A stretch of 64,000 nt of DNA from an uncultured Pelagibacteraceae bacterium (GTDB lineage: Bacteria > Pseudomonadota > Alphaproteobacteria > Pelagibacterales > Pelagibacteraceae), in NCBI GenBank assembly GCA_902538885.1, contig CACBGU010000002.1, positions 1 through 64,000 on the forward strand. The letters run 5' to 3'. The notes beneath the pieces were generated by a model. The model worked only from the letters and a program-made list of their open reading frames with translations, was not told where the DNA came from and did not search any database. Made by a program: the position numbers and the translations under genes. Positions 35,594 to 44,443 of the stretch are shown one piece after another (the first letter of the stretch is position 1; every line of letters begins with the position of its first letter).

Positions 35594-36499
35594 TTAATAA
35601 TTTTTTTTTAAGTCCATACCGCTATAAAGACTTGCAACTTCATCTCCATAACCATTAAACATTAAGGTCTTTACTCTAGGCGCCCAAACACCTTCACCAA
35701 TTATTCTTTCAGTTGCTTGGGACCATCTTGGGTGATCAACATTAGGATTAACATTTGAGTAAAACCCATATTCTCTAGGAGAAGCCCACATCCAGGACGA
35801 GGTAGGCATTTTTTCTACAAATTTAATTTTAACAATTGCTTTGGCACTTTTAAAACCATACTTCCATGGAATAAATATTCTAAGTGGTGCTCCATTTTGA
35901 TTTGGGAGTTTTTTACCATATAAACCTGTCACAACTGTTGTTAAAGGATGCATAGCTTCATCAATTCTTAAACCTTCTTTATACGGCCAGTTCAAAACAG
36001 GATATCTTTGACCTTTCATCTGCTCAGGATCGTATACACTTTCAAATTCAACAAATTTTGCTTTATTAGTTGGATTAACTTTTAATAGCAATTCGCTTAA
36101 GGAAAAACCCATCCACGGAATTACCATTGACCAACCTTCAACACATCTTAAACGATATATTCTTTCCTCAGAAACAAACATTTCCGATATTTCCTCCATT
36201 GATAATTTAATTGGTTTTTCAACCTCTCCTTCAATAGATATTTCCCAAGGGGTTGTTTTAAATATTTGAGAATTTTTATGAGGATCACTCTTTGATGTTC
36301 CAAACTCATAATAATTATTATAAGTCGTAATATCTTTATAACTTGTTAATTTATCTCTTTCACTTGCAAAAGATTTATTTACAAATGGCATAGTAGACAT
36401 AGCTAGTGAGCTTGCTCCAAGACCTATAGATTTAATGAAAGACCTTCTTTTTTTATAAATACTTTCTGGTGTAATTTCTGAATTTTTAAATTTTATCAT
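35594..36499 (-). CDS. msrP: MsrP, molybdenum-dependent methionine sulfoxide reductase
   Basis: 301-residue periplasmic enzyme that repairs oxidised methionine in envelope proteins. It carries a twin-arginine signal (KKRRSFIKSIGLGASSLAM, residues 17-35). The Mo-ligating Cys is in YRLRCVEGWSMVIPW, and PNQNGAPLRIFIPWKYGFKSAK and MWASPREYGFYSN are family boxes. It needs molybdopterin without a nucleotide, so it depends on the adjacent moa genes but not on the MocA-type gene. Translated just after moaE. Confidence 0.95.
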   Translation of the reverse strand: MIKFKNSEITPESIYKKRRSFIKSIGLGASSLAMSTMPFVNKSFASERDKLTSYKDITTYNNYYEFGTSKSDPHKNSQIFKTTPWEISIEGEVEKPIKLSMEEISEMFVSEERIYRLRCVEGWSMVIPWMGFSLSELLLKVNPTNKAKFVEFESVYDPEQMKGQRYPVLNWPYKEGLRIDEAMHPLTTVVTGLYGKKLPNQNGAPLRIFIPWKYGFKSAKAIVKIKFVEKMPTSSWMWASPREYGFYSNVNPNVDHPRWSQATERIIGEGVWAPRVKTLMFNGYGDEVASLYSGMDLKKNY

Positions 36500-36500
36500 T

Positions 36501-36947
36501 TTAATTGTTTAGAGATACTCCTTTCAACCACTCACTATCCTCATTTTGATAATGTTCTTTTTTCCAAATCGGAGATCTTTTTTTAATTTCCTCAATTATA
36601 TATCTAGATAACACAAAAGCTTGATCTCTATGTTTGCAAGCTACACCAATAATAATGCTTTTTTCTTTTAAACCCACATAACCTTTAACATGTTCAATAA
36701 ATACAGCTTTTTCTTTAATATTTAACTTGTTATCTGCTTCCTCATAAATTTCTTCAAAACTTTTGATAACCATACTTTCTTTGGCATCATAGGTAATACC
36801 AGTAACTGTTTTATTTTCATTTAAATCTCTTACAGTACCAACAAAATATATTACAGCACCAAATTTAGATTGATTTAAAAAATTTTCTGCTTTTGAAATC
36901 TCAATCTTCTCATTTTTTGAAGTATCAATAATTTTGGTGTGTAGCAT
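36501..36947 (-). CDS. moaE: Molybdopterin synthase catalytic subunit
   Basis: 148-residue large subunit of molybdopterin synthase, which converts precursor Z (cPMP) to molybdopterin with sulfur from MoaD. Motifs: GAVIYFVGTVRDLN, VTGITYDAKE, HVKGYVGLKEKSIIIGVACKHRDQAF, and RSPIWKKEHY with the catalytic Lys. It shares one base with moaD and lies one base before msrP. Confidence 0.95.
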   Translation of the reverse strand: MLHTKIIDTSKNEKIEISKAENFLNQSKFGAVIYFVGTVRDLNENKTVTGITYDAKESMVIKSFEEIYEEADNKLNIKEKAVFIEHVKGYVGLKEKSIIIGVACKHRDQAFVLSRYIIEEIKKRSPIWKKEHYQNEDSEWLKGVSLNN

Positions 36948-37216
36948 TAACCGCCTCCTATAGGAGGTATAATGCTAAAGTTTTGTTTTTTAACTATTTT
37001 ATAATTGTCTGAGACAATTTTATCATCAGACGAACAAAAAGCTGATGATTTTATAATTTTTTTGAAAGATTCATTTCCTTTAAATTTCATATCAATAAAC
37101 TCTATCATTTGGTTTCTAAGATCTTTTATTGAGGAATTTTCAATTAATTCAAAATCTAAATGTGATTTAGTACTAAATTCTCTAGCTGCGCCAAAAAGTT
37201 CAACTGATATTTTCAT
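36947..37216 (-). CDS. moaD: Molybdopterin synthase sulfur carrier subunit
   Basis: 89-residue ubiquitin-fold protein that ends FSIIPPIGGG, giving the C-terminal diglycine which becomes the thiocarboxylate sulfur donor. The N-terminal VELFGAAREF is typical of MoaD. It shares one base with each neighbour (moaC and moaE), so translation is tightly coupled. Confidence 0.94.
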   Translation of the reverse strand: MKISVELFGAAREFSTKSHLDFELIENSSIKDLRNQMIEFIDMKFKGNESFKKIIKSSAFCSSDDKIVSDNYKIVKKQNFSIIPPIGGG

Positions 37217-37761
37217 TAAAAAATATTTTCTAAAAAATCTGGTAGCCCATCAGGGTTTTTCCACAATCCACTTTTTCCACCTTCTTTAATTAATAATTTT
37301 ACGTTATCGATTTTAAGATGTGGATTTACTATTTTGCTTAAATCATAAATTGTAATTAATGCTGAGTTAACTCCCATTATAGCTTCCATCTCAACACCTG
37401 TTTTTGCAACTGCAGAAACTACACAAAAAACTTCTAATGAACTGTCTAATTCATTCATAATTATTTTAGTAGCCGTATGGTCAATTGGAAGTGGGTGACA
37501 TAAAGGAATAAGTTCACTTGTTTTTTTTACACCCAATACAGCAGATACCTCAGCTAAAGTAATAGGGTCTCCTTTAGGCATCTTCTTATTTTTAATTAAA
37601 TCAAAAACTTCTTTTCCAACATAAATTTTACCTGATGCTAGAGCTCGTCTAAAGGTTTCTTTTTTTGAAGAAACATCAATCATATTAAAAGAATTTTTTT
37701 GAAATATTTCTTTCGCCCAATCTTTAAGATCTTCTTTATTTATAATTTTTAATTTTGACAT
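37216..37761 (-). CDS. moaC: Cyclic pyranopterin monophosphate synthase MoaC
   Basis: Second enzyme of molybdenum cofactor synthesis, forming cPMP with MoaA. The 181-residue protein begins with the MIDVSSKKETFRRALASGKI box (start of the usual MoaC domain at about residue 22), with KKTSELIPLCHPLPI and a VEMEAIMGVNSALITIYDL catalytic stretch. The first 20 residues are an extra N-terminal helix with respect to E. coli MoaC. It sits between moaA and moaD with one-base overlaps. Confidence 0.95.
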   Translation of the reverse strand: MSKLKIINKEDLKDWAKEIFQKNSFNMIDVSSKKETFRRALASGKIYVGKEVFDLIKNKKMPKGDPITLAEVSAVLGVKKTSELIPLCHPLPIDHTATKIIMNELDSSLEVFCVVSAVAKTGVEMEAIMGVNSALITIYDLSKIVNPHLKIDNVKLLIKEGGKSGLWKNPDGLPDFLENIF

Positions 37762-38747
37762 TAGCCACCTGTAGTAGATAAATTTTTAGTTAAACCAGTT
37801 TCACCAAGTTCTAAATAATGTGACTCTTTTTTAAATTTCATTTGTCCCATAATGAGATCTTGCAATTCATCTATTTGATCATCTTTTTGCAATAAATGTC
37901 TTATACTTATTCCGGTATTGCCAAATAGACATAATCTAAGATCTCCTCTTGATGTAATTCTTAATCGATTACAACTTCTACAAAAATCTTTAGAGTAGGG
38001 TGCTATAATTCCAAATTTCCCTTTATATTCTGGATTGATATAATTTAATGACGGTCCTGCATCCTTACCTAGGGTTTGGTAAATCCAATTGTTTTTATTT
38101 AAATATTCTTTGAAGATTTTTGAAGATACATGGTATTTTTTAAAATAATCCAGGTTATCTCCAGTTTGCATTAATTCTATATATCTAAAATCTACTTTGT
38201 TCTTTTTAATAAATTCTCCCCAAGTCTCAAAATCTTTGTCTGATGCATTTATTCCATTTAAAAGAACTGCATTAATCTTAATATTTTCAAAATTTAAATC
38301 TTGAAGGATATTAATTCCTTTTAAAATCTCTGGTAATCGATCATGACCTGTAACATTTTTGAATGTATTTCTATCCAGACTATCAATGCTAATATTAATA
38401 CCATTTATCCCACTATCTACTAACATCTTTGCTTTTTTGTCTAAATGATAACCGTTTGTGGTAATTACAACTTTTTTTATTCCAGCTTCATGTTTTAAGA
38501 TTTTAATTATTTCAAAAAAATCATTTCTTACTGTTGGTTCACCGCCAGTAAGTCTTATTTTATTTACACCTAATTTTGAAAAAACTTTTGCGAGACGTCT
38601 TATTTCATCAAGATGAAGAAATTTTCTATTGTCACTTTTATCGATTTGATAACCATTAGGTAAACAATACCCACACTTAAAATTACAAACATCTGTAATT
38701 GAAAGTCTTATATATGGAAATGTTCTACCGAAACTATCTATAAGCAT
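37761..38747 (-). CDS. moaA: GTP 3',8-cyclase MoaA
   Basis: 328-residue radical SAM enzyme that starts molybdenum cofactor synthesis from GTP. The radical SAM cluster is C21-x3-C25-x2-C28 (CNFKCGYC), followed by the IRLTGGEPTVR SAM site. A second cluster is near the C-terminus (FCRSCNRLRITSRGDLRLCLF), and the protein ends with a diglycine (STTGG), as MoaA needs. It heads a moaA-moaC-moaD-moaE-msrP-msrQ operon. Confidence 0.96.
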   Translation of the reverse strand: MLIDSFGRTFPYIRLSITDVCNFKCGYCLPNGYQIDKSDNRKFLHLDEIRRLAKVFSKLGVNKIRLTGGEPTVRNDFFEIIKILKHEAGIKKVVITTNGYHLDKKAKMLVDSGINGINISIDSLDRNTFKNVTGHDRLPEILKGINILQDLNFENIKINAVLLNGINASDKDFETWGEFIKKNKVDFRYIELMQTGDNLDYFKKYHVSSKIFKEYLNKNNWIYQTLGKDAGPSLNYINPEYKGKFGIIAPYSKDFCRSCNRLRITSRGDLRLCLFGNTGISIRHLLQKDDQIDELQDLIMGQMKFKKESHYLELGETGLTKNLSTTGG

Positions 38748-38818
38748 TTTTTTTTTATTATTTTTATCTTAATAAAAAAAAATACTAACTTCTAGTCTTA
38801 GAACCTTTCATTAAAGTT

Positions 38819-39142
38819 TTATTTTCCAACTGGTCGATAAGAAGATGCAGCTTTTGCAGCTTTTTCTGCAGCTTTGTTAAAATCAACAGCTTCCATGATA
38901 TTCATGTCTTCAATTGTGCCAGTTGATTGCATTAACATCTTCATACCTGCCATAGTTTCAAAATCTGATCCTTCAATAATAGCTATGAAATCATATGCTC
39001 CTCTTAGAGTCATCATTTCTATAAGTTTTCCACCAGCAGCTTCAGTTATTTTTTTTGCAGCCTCTTGTCTATTATCTGAAGGGTTCTTAACGAAACCAGC
39101 AAGACCTTGAGTTGAGTATTTACCTAGTACAACAAACTTCAT
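38819..39142 (-). CDS. GYD-domain protein
   Basis: 107-residue protein of the GYD family: MKFVVLGKYSTQGLAG, then EAAGGKLIEMMTLRGAYDFIAIIEG (the GxYD motif as GAYD) and a MKMLMQSTGTIEDMNIMEAVDF block, with an Ala/Lys-rich tail. The fold is a ferredoxin-like dimer of unknown role. It lies 86 bases downstream of the sugar ABC ATPase on the same strand and has its own AAGGAGG-like ribosome site, so it may be a separate transcript. Confidence 0.88.
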   Translation of the reverse strand: MKFVVLGKYSTQGLAGFVKNPSDNRQEAAKKITEAAGGKLIEMMTLRGAYDFIAIIEGSDFETMAGMKMLMQSTGTIEDMNIMEAVDFNKAAEKAAKAASSYRPVGK

Positions 39143-39228
39143 TATTCCTCCTTTTTTATATTTAAATTATAACAAAATTTGCATTTGTTAAAAATGATTT
39201 AGGATTAATATGGTTTGAAAATGATTAA

Positions 39229-40023
39229 CTAATTTTTACTTAGTCTATCCATCTCTTTTAATTCAACTTCAAGTTTATCTAGCTCTTCTCCACCAGCCAT
39301 CATTCCTAATAGCTCTTCTCGGCTAATATCTTTTTTATTAAAAGTTCCTAAGCTTTTACCTCTATTAAGAACAGTAAAACTATTTCCCACAGGATATGCG
39401 TGGTGAACATTATGCGTAATTAAAATTACAGCTAAACCTTGTGAAGCTGCTTTAACAATGTATTTTAAAACCATTGATGCTTGATGAACACCAAGTGCAG
39501 AAGTTGGTTCATCTAAAACTAAAACTTTTGCACCAAAATATATAGCTCTTGATATTGCTAAACATTGTCTTTCACCACCTGACATTGTACCAACTGCTTG
39601 AGAAGGATCTCTTACGTCAATTCCAATTTGACCCATTCTTTCAGCAGCAATTTGATTTGCCTTTTCAATATCGAAAGTTTTTAAAAAAGGTAGTCCCTTT
39701 AATGGCTCTCTTCCCATAAAAAAGTTTCTTGTGACACTCATTAATGGAACTAAAGCTAAGTCTTGGTAAACAGTTCCAATTCCCATATCCAAGGCATCTT
39801 TAGGTGAGTCAAAAACAGTTTTTTTACCCTCAATTACTATCTCACCTTCATCAGGTTTATGAACACCTGCTAAAGTTTTAATTAATGTAGATTTTCCTGC
39901 ACCATTGTCACCAAGTAAACACATGATCTCACCTTTTTTTAATTTCATAGTGACATCTTTAAGAGCAATCACTTTTCCAAAAAATTTACTAATGTTGTTA
40001 AATTCAATTAAATTTTCTGACAT
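39229..40023 (-). CDS. CUT2-type sugar ABC transporter ATPase (single domain)
   Basis: 264-residue ATPase that powers uptake of a sugar or polyol. Walker A is GDNGAGKST (about residues 39-47), the signature is MSGGERQ, and Walker B is [12 protein letters not shown], followed by the H-loop [13 protein letters not shown] single ATPase domain, as in fructose/inositol type systems (FrcA-like), not the double domain of RbsA. Overlaps the permease gene by one base. Confidence 0.94.
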   Translation of the reverse strand: MSENLIEFNNISKFFGKVIALKDVTMKLKKGEIMCLLGDNGAGKSTLIKTLAGVHKPDEGEIVIEGKKTVFDSPKDALDMGIGTVYQDLALVPLMSVTRNFFMGREPLKGLPFLKTFDIEKANQIAAERMGQIGIDVRDPSQAVGTMSGGERQCLAISRAIYFGAKVLVLDEPTSALGVHQASMVLKYIVKAASQGLAVILITHNVHHAYPVGNSFTVLNRGKSLGTFNKKDISREELLGMMAGGEELDKLEVELKEMDRLSKN

Positions 40024-41150
40024 TATTTTGTCTCTGTTACTCGTTTTCTAATGTAATTATTAAACACTACAGCAATCAACATCATTGCTCCTAAAAACAC
40101 TTTAAACCAATCAGTATCAACATCTGTATAAAATATTCCCATTGAAACAGTTCCAAATATTAATGCACCAAAAGCTGCACCAATTGCAGAACCATATCCT
40201 CCAGTCAATAAACAACCACCAACAACTGCTGCTGCAATTGCTTCTAATTCTTTTAAATTTCCTCTCATAGTATCTGCAGAACCAGCATCTAAAACTTGAA
40301 TAGTTGCAAAAATAGTTGCTGCAACTGCTGTCCCAATAAATAAACTTATTTTAACTCTTCCAACAGGCACACCAACATTTGTTGCACCATTCTTGTCCCC
40401 TCCTGATGCAAAGATCCAGTTACCATATCTAGTCTTCATCAATATCCATGTTGCAAAAAGTGTAGCTGCAATAAACCATATTACTGAAGGAGGAATACCA
40501 GTAGCTAATGGAGTTCCATCAGTTCTTAATGCGATTAAATTCATTGAACCTAACCAAGTAAACAACCATTTGAAAGTATCAGTTGCAAACATCCACGCGA
40601 TTGGATCATTCTCAATTAAAACTCTTAAGCCAGGAACTTGAGTTCTCCCTGTAATTAATCTTGTAATTGCTAATGTTGCTCCTCTTAAAATAAACAACAT
40701 TGCAAGAGTTACTATAAAAGATGGAAGTCCTGTTCTAACAACAAGGATACCATTGAAATAACCAACCAGTACTGCCATAGCAAAAGCAAAAATAATACTT
40801 ATCCATAAAGGCCAACCCCAATAAATAGCAGGTATTGCTATACAAATTCCTGCAAAACCAATCATTGATCCAATTGATAAATCAAATTCACCACCAATCA
40901 TTAGCATTGCTGCTGCAATTGCAATTATTCCTAAGTTTGCAGAAACATCTAAAAAGTTAAGAGTTCCATATGCACTGAACATTCCAGTGTCACCTGCAAC
41001 TATTCCAAAAAATATGAATACTAAAATTGCACCACCAACAGCACCTAATTCAGGTCTATTTAAAAGCAATCTTAGTTTTGATACTTCTTTAAGTCTTTCG
41101 TCTTGACCTGAAGTTTTTTTTGATGCGATACTTTTTGCTTTGTCAGACAT
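40023..41150 (-). CDS. CUT2-type sugar ABC transporter permease
   Basis: 375-residue inner-membrane permease with about ten hydrophobic helices, starting after a polar N-terminal stretch of about 40 residues. Family boxes: [35 protein letters not shown], a cytoplasmic loop [24 protein letters not shown], and [21 protein letters not shown]. It follows the binding-protein gene after a hairpin terminator at 41174-41206. Confidence 0.94.
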   Translation of the reverse strand: MSDKAKSIASKKTSGQDERLKEVSKLRLLLNRPELGAVGGAILVFIFFGIVAGDTGMFSAYGTLNFLDVSANLGIIAIAAAMLMIGGEFDLSIGSMIGFAGICIAIPAIYWGWPLWISIIFAFAMAVLVGYFNGILVVRTGLPSFIVTLAMLFILRGATLAITRLITGRTQVPGLRVLIENDPIAWMFATDTFKWLFTWLGSMNLIALRTDGTPLATGIPPSVIWFIAATLFATWILMKTRYGNWIFASGGDKNGATNVGVPVGRVKISLFIGTAVAATIFATIQVLDAGSADTMRGNLKELEAIAAAVVGGCLLTGGYGSAIGAAFGALIFGTVSMGIFYTDVDTDWFKVFLGAMMLIAVVFNNYIRKRVTETK

Positions 41151-41173
41151 TTTGTTTTGAATTTTGTTTAGAA

Positions 41174-41206
41174 AAAAGGCCTAACTAAAAGTTAGCTAGG
41201 CCTTTT
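41174..41206 (-). terminator. Attenuating terminator hairpin between binding protein and permease
   Basis: On the minus strand AAAAGGCCTA pairs with TAGGCCTTTT (10 base pairs, 41206-41197 and 41183-41174), with a short loop and a T-run after. It stands in the 66-base gap between the binding-protein stop and the permease start, so it should lower permease/ATPase expression relative to binding protein. Confidence 0.85.
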
Positions 41207-41216
41207 AAAGTATTTT

Positions 41217-42140
41217 TTATCTGTAACCTTGAGCTGCCCACTTAATTACTTTAGCAGCATTATCAGGAGTTACGAAACCAGGACCAGTCATAACTACTCC
41301 AGCTGGCATAGTTCCATATCTCATGTACTGACCAAAAATTGCTATTGGTAAGTAACCTTGTAGGTATTGTTGTTGGTCAATTAAAAACTCTACTTTACCT
41401 GCAGCAGCAGCTTTTAACATTCCTGGTGACATATCGAATGTACCAAGTTTAACAGAACCAACTTTTCCTGCAGCTTCTAAAGCTTTAAGAGCAGCTTCAC
41501 CTGCAAGACCAGCACCTAAAGTTAGGATAGTGTCATATCCACCACCTAATTTAGCAGCAACAGCTTTTTGAATTTCTGTTGGGTCATTAGAAGTTCCTAA
41601 GATGTCAACTGATCCACCAAAACCTTTTTTGAATCCAGCACATCTTCTGTCTAGCGCAACGTTTCCAACTTCGTGGTTAACACATAGTGCTTTTTTACCA
41701 CCAGCAGCTTTCATTTTTTGTCCGCCACCTACACCAGCTTCAAACTCAGTTTGTCCAACGTGAGCACTGATACCTAGTGAAGCAAAGTCATCTGAACCAG
41801 AGTTCATTGAAATTACTGGAATACCAGCAGCAATAGCAGCTTTAACAGATTTTCCTAAAGCAGCAGCATCTGGAAGAGTAATCACAATACCTTTTGGTTT
41901 TTGTGAAACTGCGTTGTCAATTAATTTAGCCATTTCAACCATGTCGAAAGTAGCAGGTGCAGTGTACTTGCAAGATATTCCCATATCTGCACATCCTTTA
42001 TCTACACCATTCTTAGCAACAGACCAAAACGGGTCATTAGCTTGTCCGTGAGATACAACGATCACATCTACCGCTAAAGCAGACACTGAAAGCATAACCC
42101 AAGCAACAAAAGCTAATAATGATTTATATAATGTTTTCAT
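41217..42140 (-). CDS. Periplasmic sugar-binding protein of the CUT2 ABC transporter
   Basis: 307-residue solute-binding protein with a signal peptide (about residues 1-23, ending SALAVDV). It has the pentose/hexose binding-protein fold: VVSHGQANDPFWSVAKNGVDKG, KGIVITLPDAAAL, IPVISMNSGSDD and LTLGAGLAGEAALKALE. Adjacent IolG and IolE genes suggest myo-inositol or a related cyclitol as ligand, as in the ibpA-iatAP systems of other alphaproteobacteria; this is inference. It has a strong GAGAGGGAAA ribosome site that is shared with the TRAP binding-protein gene. Confidence 0.93.
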   Translation of the reverse strand: MKTLYKSLLAFVAWVMLSVSALAVDVIVVSHGQANDPFWSVAKNGVDKGCADMGISCKYTAPATFDMVEMAKLIDNAVSQKPKGIVITLPDAAALGKSVKAAIAAGIPVISMNSGSDDFASLGISAHVGQTEFEAGVGGGQKMKAAGGKKALCVNHEVGNVALDRRCAGFKKGFGGSVDILGTSNDPTEIQKAVAAKLGGGYDTILTLGAGLAGEAALKALEAAGKVGSVKLGTFDMSPGMLKAAAAGKVEFLIDQQQYLQGYLPIAIFGQYMRYGTMPAGVVMTGPGFVTPDNAAKVIKWAAQGYR

Positions 42141-42162
42141 TATTTTTCCCTCTCGTTTAAAT

Positions 42163-42224
42163 AAAAGTTAACTTTTAATGCGCGGACGTTAACATAAAAA
42201 AAACTAGGTTGTAAAGATGACAAC
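42163..42224 (-). promoter_or_regulatory. Palindromes in the leader of the sugar-binding protein gene
   Basis: Three inverted repeats are packed upstream of 42140: AAAAGTTAACTTTT (42163-42176, a perfect 14-base palindrome), GTTAAC (42188-42193) just beside a GC-rich GCGCGGAC patch that stands out in AT-rich sequence, and GTTGT-7-ACAAC (42208-42224). They could be operators for control of sugar uptake. Confidence 0.4.
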
Positions 42225-42287
42225 TTTAAAATGTATAGGTTTTATATACAGTTTATAATTATTGTAGATTTTCTATTTTTAGTTGTA

Positions 42288-43289
42288 TTAAAATTTTATT
42301 TTAATTTGTTTTTTTTGTTTCAAAGAACTTGATGCAGCATTAGCGATGATAAGAGCTCTTCTTCCATCTTCAAAACTAGATATGGGTTTGTTTTTCTTAA
42401 TTGTATATCTAGCCAGTTCATCCAGTTGAAGCTTGTATGCATCAACATATCTATCAATAAAAAAATTAAGAAGAGGTTTTTTTTGAGAAGTGTTATTTTT
42501 GGTAAATATTTCCGTCTCGTTTTCTTTTTTATTTCCAGAAATCAACATTCCTTTAGATCCAAACAACTCTACTCTTTGATCATAGCCAAAACTACAATGT
42601 CTTGAATTAGCAATTATACATTGCACACCTTTTTTTGATCTTAAAATGCATGAGGCAAGCTCATAATCTTTAATTTTATCAAATTTTTTGTCAGAAATAT
42701 TGCTTCCTGTTGAAAAAATTGAGCTCACTTCATCTTTTTCTAAATAAAATCTAGCTAAATCAAAGTCATGTATCATCATGTCTTTAAATATACCTCCCGA
42801 AACTTTTAAATAACTTAAAGGAGGAGGGGCAGGATCTCTACTTGTTATTACAATTTTTTCTAGCCGTCCTATTTTTCCTTTTTGAAGCTCTTTTTTTAAC
42901 GAACTATGACCCGGGTCATACCTTCTATTAAATCCCAACTGTATTTTTGGATTTAGTTTTTTTATTTTTCTTAGGCATTTGTTAACTTTATCAATATTTA
43001 AATCTAAAGGTTTTTCACAAAAAATTACCTTTTTGTATTTAGCTGCTTCCTCAATTAATTTGATATGCGTTGGTGTACTTGAGGCAATAAATATTAGATC
43101 TATATTTTTATCTTTGAAAGCAATTTGAGGATTGTTAATAGATGTTGAGTTAAATTTTTTCGATAATTTTTGATTAAGTTTTGTATTGATATCAAAAGTA
43201 TATTTTAATTTAAAACTTTTATGAGAAAATAAGTTCTCAGCATGCATTTGACCAATTCTTCCAAGACCAATTAACGCAACGTTAATCAT
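42288..43289 (-). CDS. iolG: Inositol 2-dehydrogenase (IolG-like)
   Basis: 333-residue Gfo/Idh/MocA NAD(P) enzyme that oxidises myo-inositol to 2-keto-myo-inositol. Rossmann motif GLGRIGQMHAENL at the N-terminus, EKPLD with the catalytic Lys, LGFNRRYDPGHSSLKKEL, the ITSRDPAPPPLSY loop and GGIFKDMMIHDFDLARFY follow the IolG pattern closely. It is in one block with a Gfo/Idh relative and the ABC transporter. Substrate inferred from family and context. Confidence 0.85.
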   Translation of the reverse strand: MINVALIGLGRIGQMHAENLFSHKSFKLKYTFDINTKLNQKLSKKFNSTSINNPQIAFKDKNIDLIFIASSTPTHIKLIEEAAKYKKVIFCEKPLDLNIDKVNKCLRKIKKLNPKIQLGFNRRYDPGHSSLKKELQKGKIGRLEKIVITSRDPAPPPLSYLKVSGGIFKDMMIHDFDLARFYLEKDEVSSIFSTGSNISDKKFDKIKDYELASCILRSKKGVQCIIANSRHCSFGYDQRVELFGSKGMLISGNKKENETEIFTKNNTSQKKPLLNFFIDRYVDAYKLQLDELARYTIKKNKPISSFEDGRRALIIANAASSSLKQKKQIKIKF

Positions 43290-44413
43290 AGTTTAACCCA
43301 TTTTTTTGATTTACTAGATTTTTTACATGCATCAATAAATTTAGCAGTTTCATATCCATCATCTTCATTAGGATAAAAAACTCTTTTTTTTGATTTTAAT
43401 GACTCAGCAAACTCTCTATAAATGTTAGAAAAAGCATCCAAATAACCTTCAGGATGACCAAATTTTATTCTAGAAAATTTTTTTGAAAAACTTGCGTCAT
43501 GAAATCCTCTTTCTAATATTCTGACAGCTCCTTTTGATGGATTATATTTTAAATAAGTTGGATCATTTTGTACCCATTCTAAACTTCCTTTAGATCCAAA
43601 AATTCTTATTCTTAAACCATAAACTCCACCTCTTGCAGTACAACTTGTCCAAAACATTCCTTTAGCACCATTATCAAATTCAATTAATACTTTAGCGTTG
43701 TTATCCATTTTAACTGTTTTTGATACTTGAGTGATATCAGCAAAAACTTTTTTTGTTTTTAATCCAGACATATAACCGGCAAGGTGACAAGCATGAGACC
43801 CAAGTTCGTTTAAAACTGTAGAGACGCCTACAATTTTTTTATCAAGTTTCCAACGAAACATTTTTCTAGAGTTTTTTTTATTTATTGTTTTTCCTTCACT
43901 CCAGTCTTGAACATACTCAAAATTAATATCTTCTACTTTGCCAATTTTTCCTTTTTCAATTAATACTTTGGCTTCTCGAACCATGGGGTAGGCTGAATAA
44001 TTATGTGTTAGAGCATATTTAATTTTTTTATTTTTTTTTATTTTATTAAATAAACTTTTTGCTTGTTTCAGATCAGCGGCAAAAGGTTTATCAGAAATTA
44101 TATGAATGTTTTTATCGATAAACTTTTCAGCAATAATTTGATGACTTCCTGGCGGTGTCATTATTGATACAACATCAATTTTATCTTTTCGAAGACTTTC
44201 TTTGTTGGCCATGGTTAAATAATTTGAATAACATCTATCTTCACTCACACCGATGCTTTTTCCAAACGAAGTTGATTGTTTTGAATCTCTTGAAAAAACT
44301 CCTGCTACAATTTCATATTTGTCATCAAACCTTGATGAAATTCTGTGCACGTGACCAATCCAGGAATTAGGTCCACCTCCAATGATACCTAGTTTTAATT
44401 TTTTAGATTTCAT
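43286..44413 (-). CDS. Gfo/Idh/MocA-family oxidoreductase
   Basis: 375-residue dehydrogenase with an N-terminal Rossmann motif GIIGGGPNSWIGHVHR and SDKPFAADLKQAK, so the usual EKP Lys region is DKP. It has a VQDWSEG loop and C-terminal domain typical of the larger cyclitol/sugar dehydrogenases. Its place upstream of and overlapping iolG by four bases suggests it oxidises a cyclitol isomer or an inositol-derived ketone. Substrate unknown. Confidence 0.85.
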   Translation of the reverse strand: MKSKKLKLGIIGGGPNSWIGHVHRISSRFDDKYEIVAGVFSRDSKQSTSFGKSIGVSEDRCYSNYLTMANKESLRKDKIDVVSIMTPPGSHQIIAEKFIDKNIHIISDKPFAADLKQAKSLFNKIKKNKKIKYALTHNYSAYPMVREAKVLIEKGKIGKVEDINFEYVQDWSEGKTINKKNSRKMFRWKLDKKIVGVSTVLNELGSHACHLAGYMSGLKTKKVFADITQVSKTVKMDNNAKVLIEFDNGAKGMFWTSCTARGGVYGLRIRIFGSKGSLEWVQNDPTYLKYNPSKGAVRILERGFHDASFSKKFSRIKFGHPEGYLDAFSNIYREFAESLKSKKRVFYPNEDDGYETAKFIDACKKSSKSKKWVKL

Positions 44414-44421
44414 TTTTAAAA

Positions 44422-44435
44422 CTTATATATATAAG
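44422..44435. promoter_or_regulatory. CTTATATATATAAG palindrome in the divergent iolE promoter region
   Basis: A perfect 14-base palindrome lies in the 30-base gap between the divergent starts at 44413 and 44444. The position suits an operator that controls both the iolE gene and the dehydrogenase-transporter genes. Alternating A and T makes chance more likely than usual. Confidence 0.4.
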
Positions 44436-44443
44436 ACTTATTT

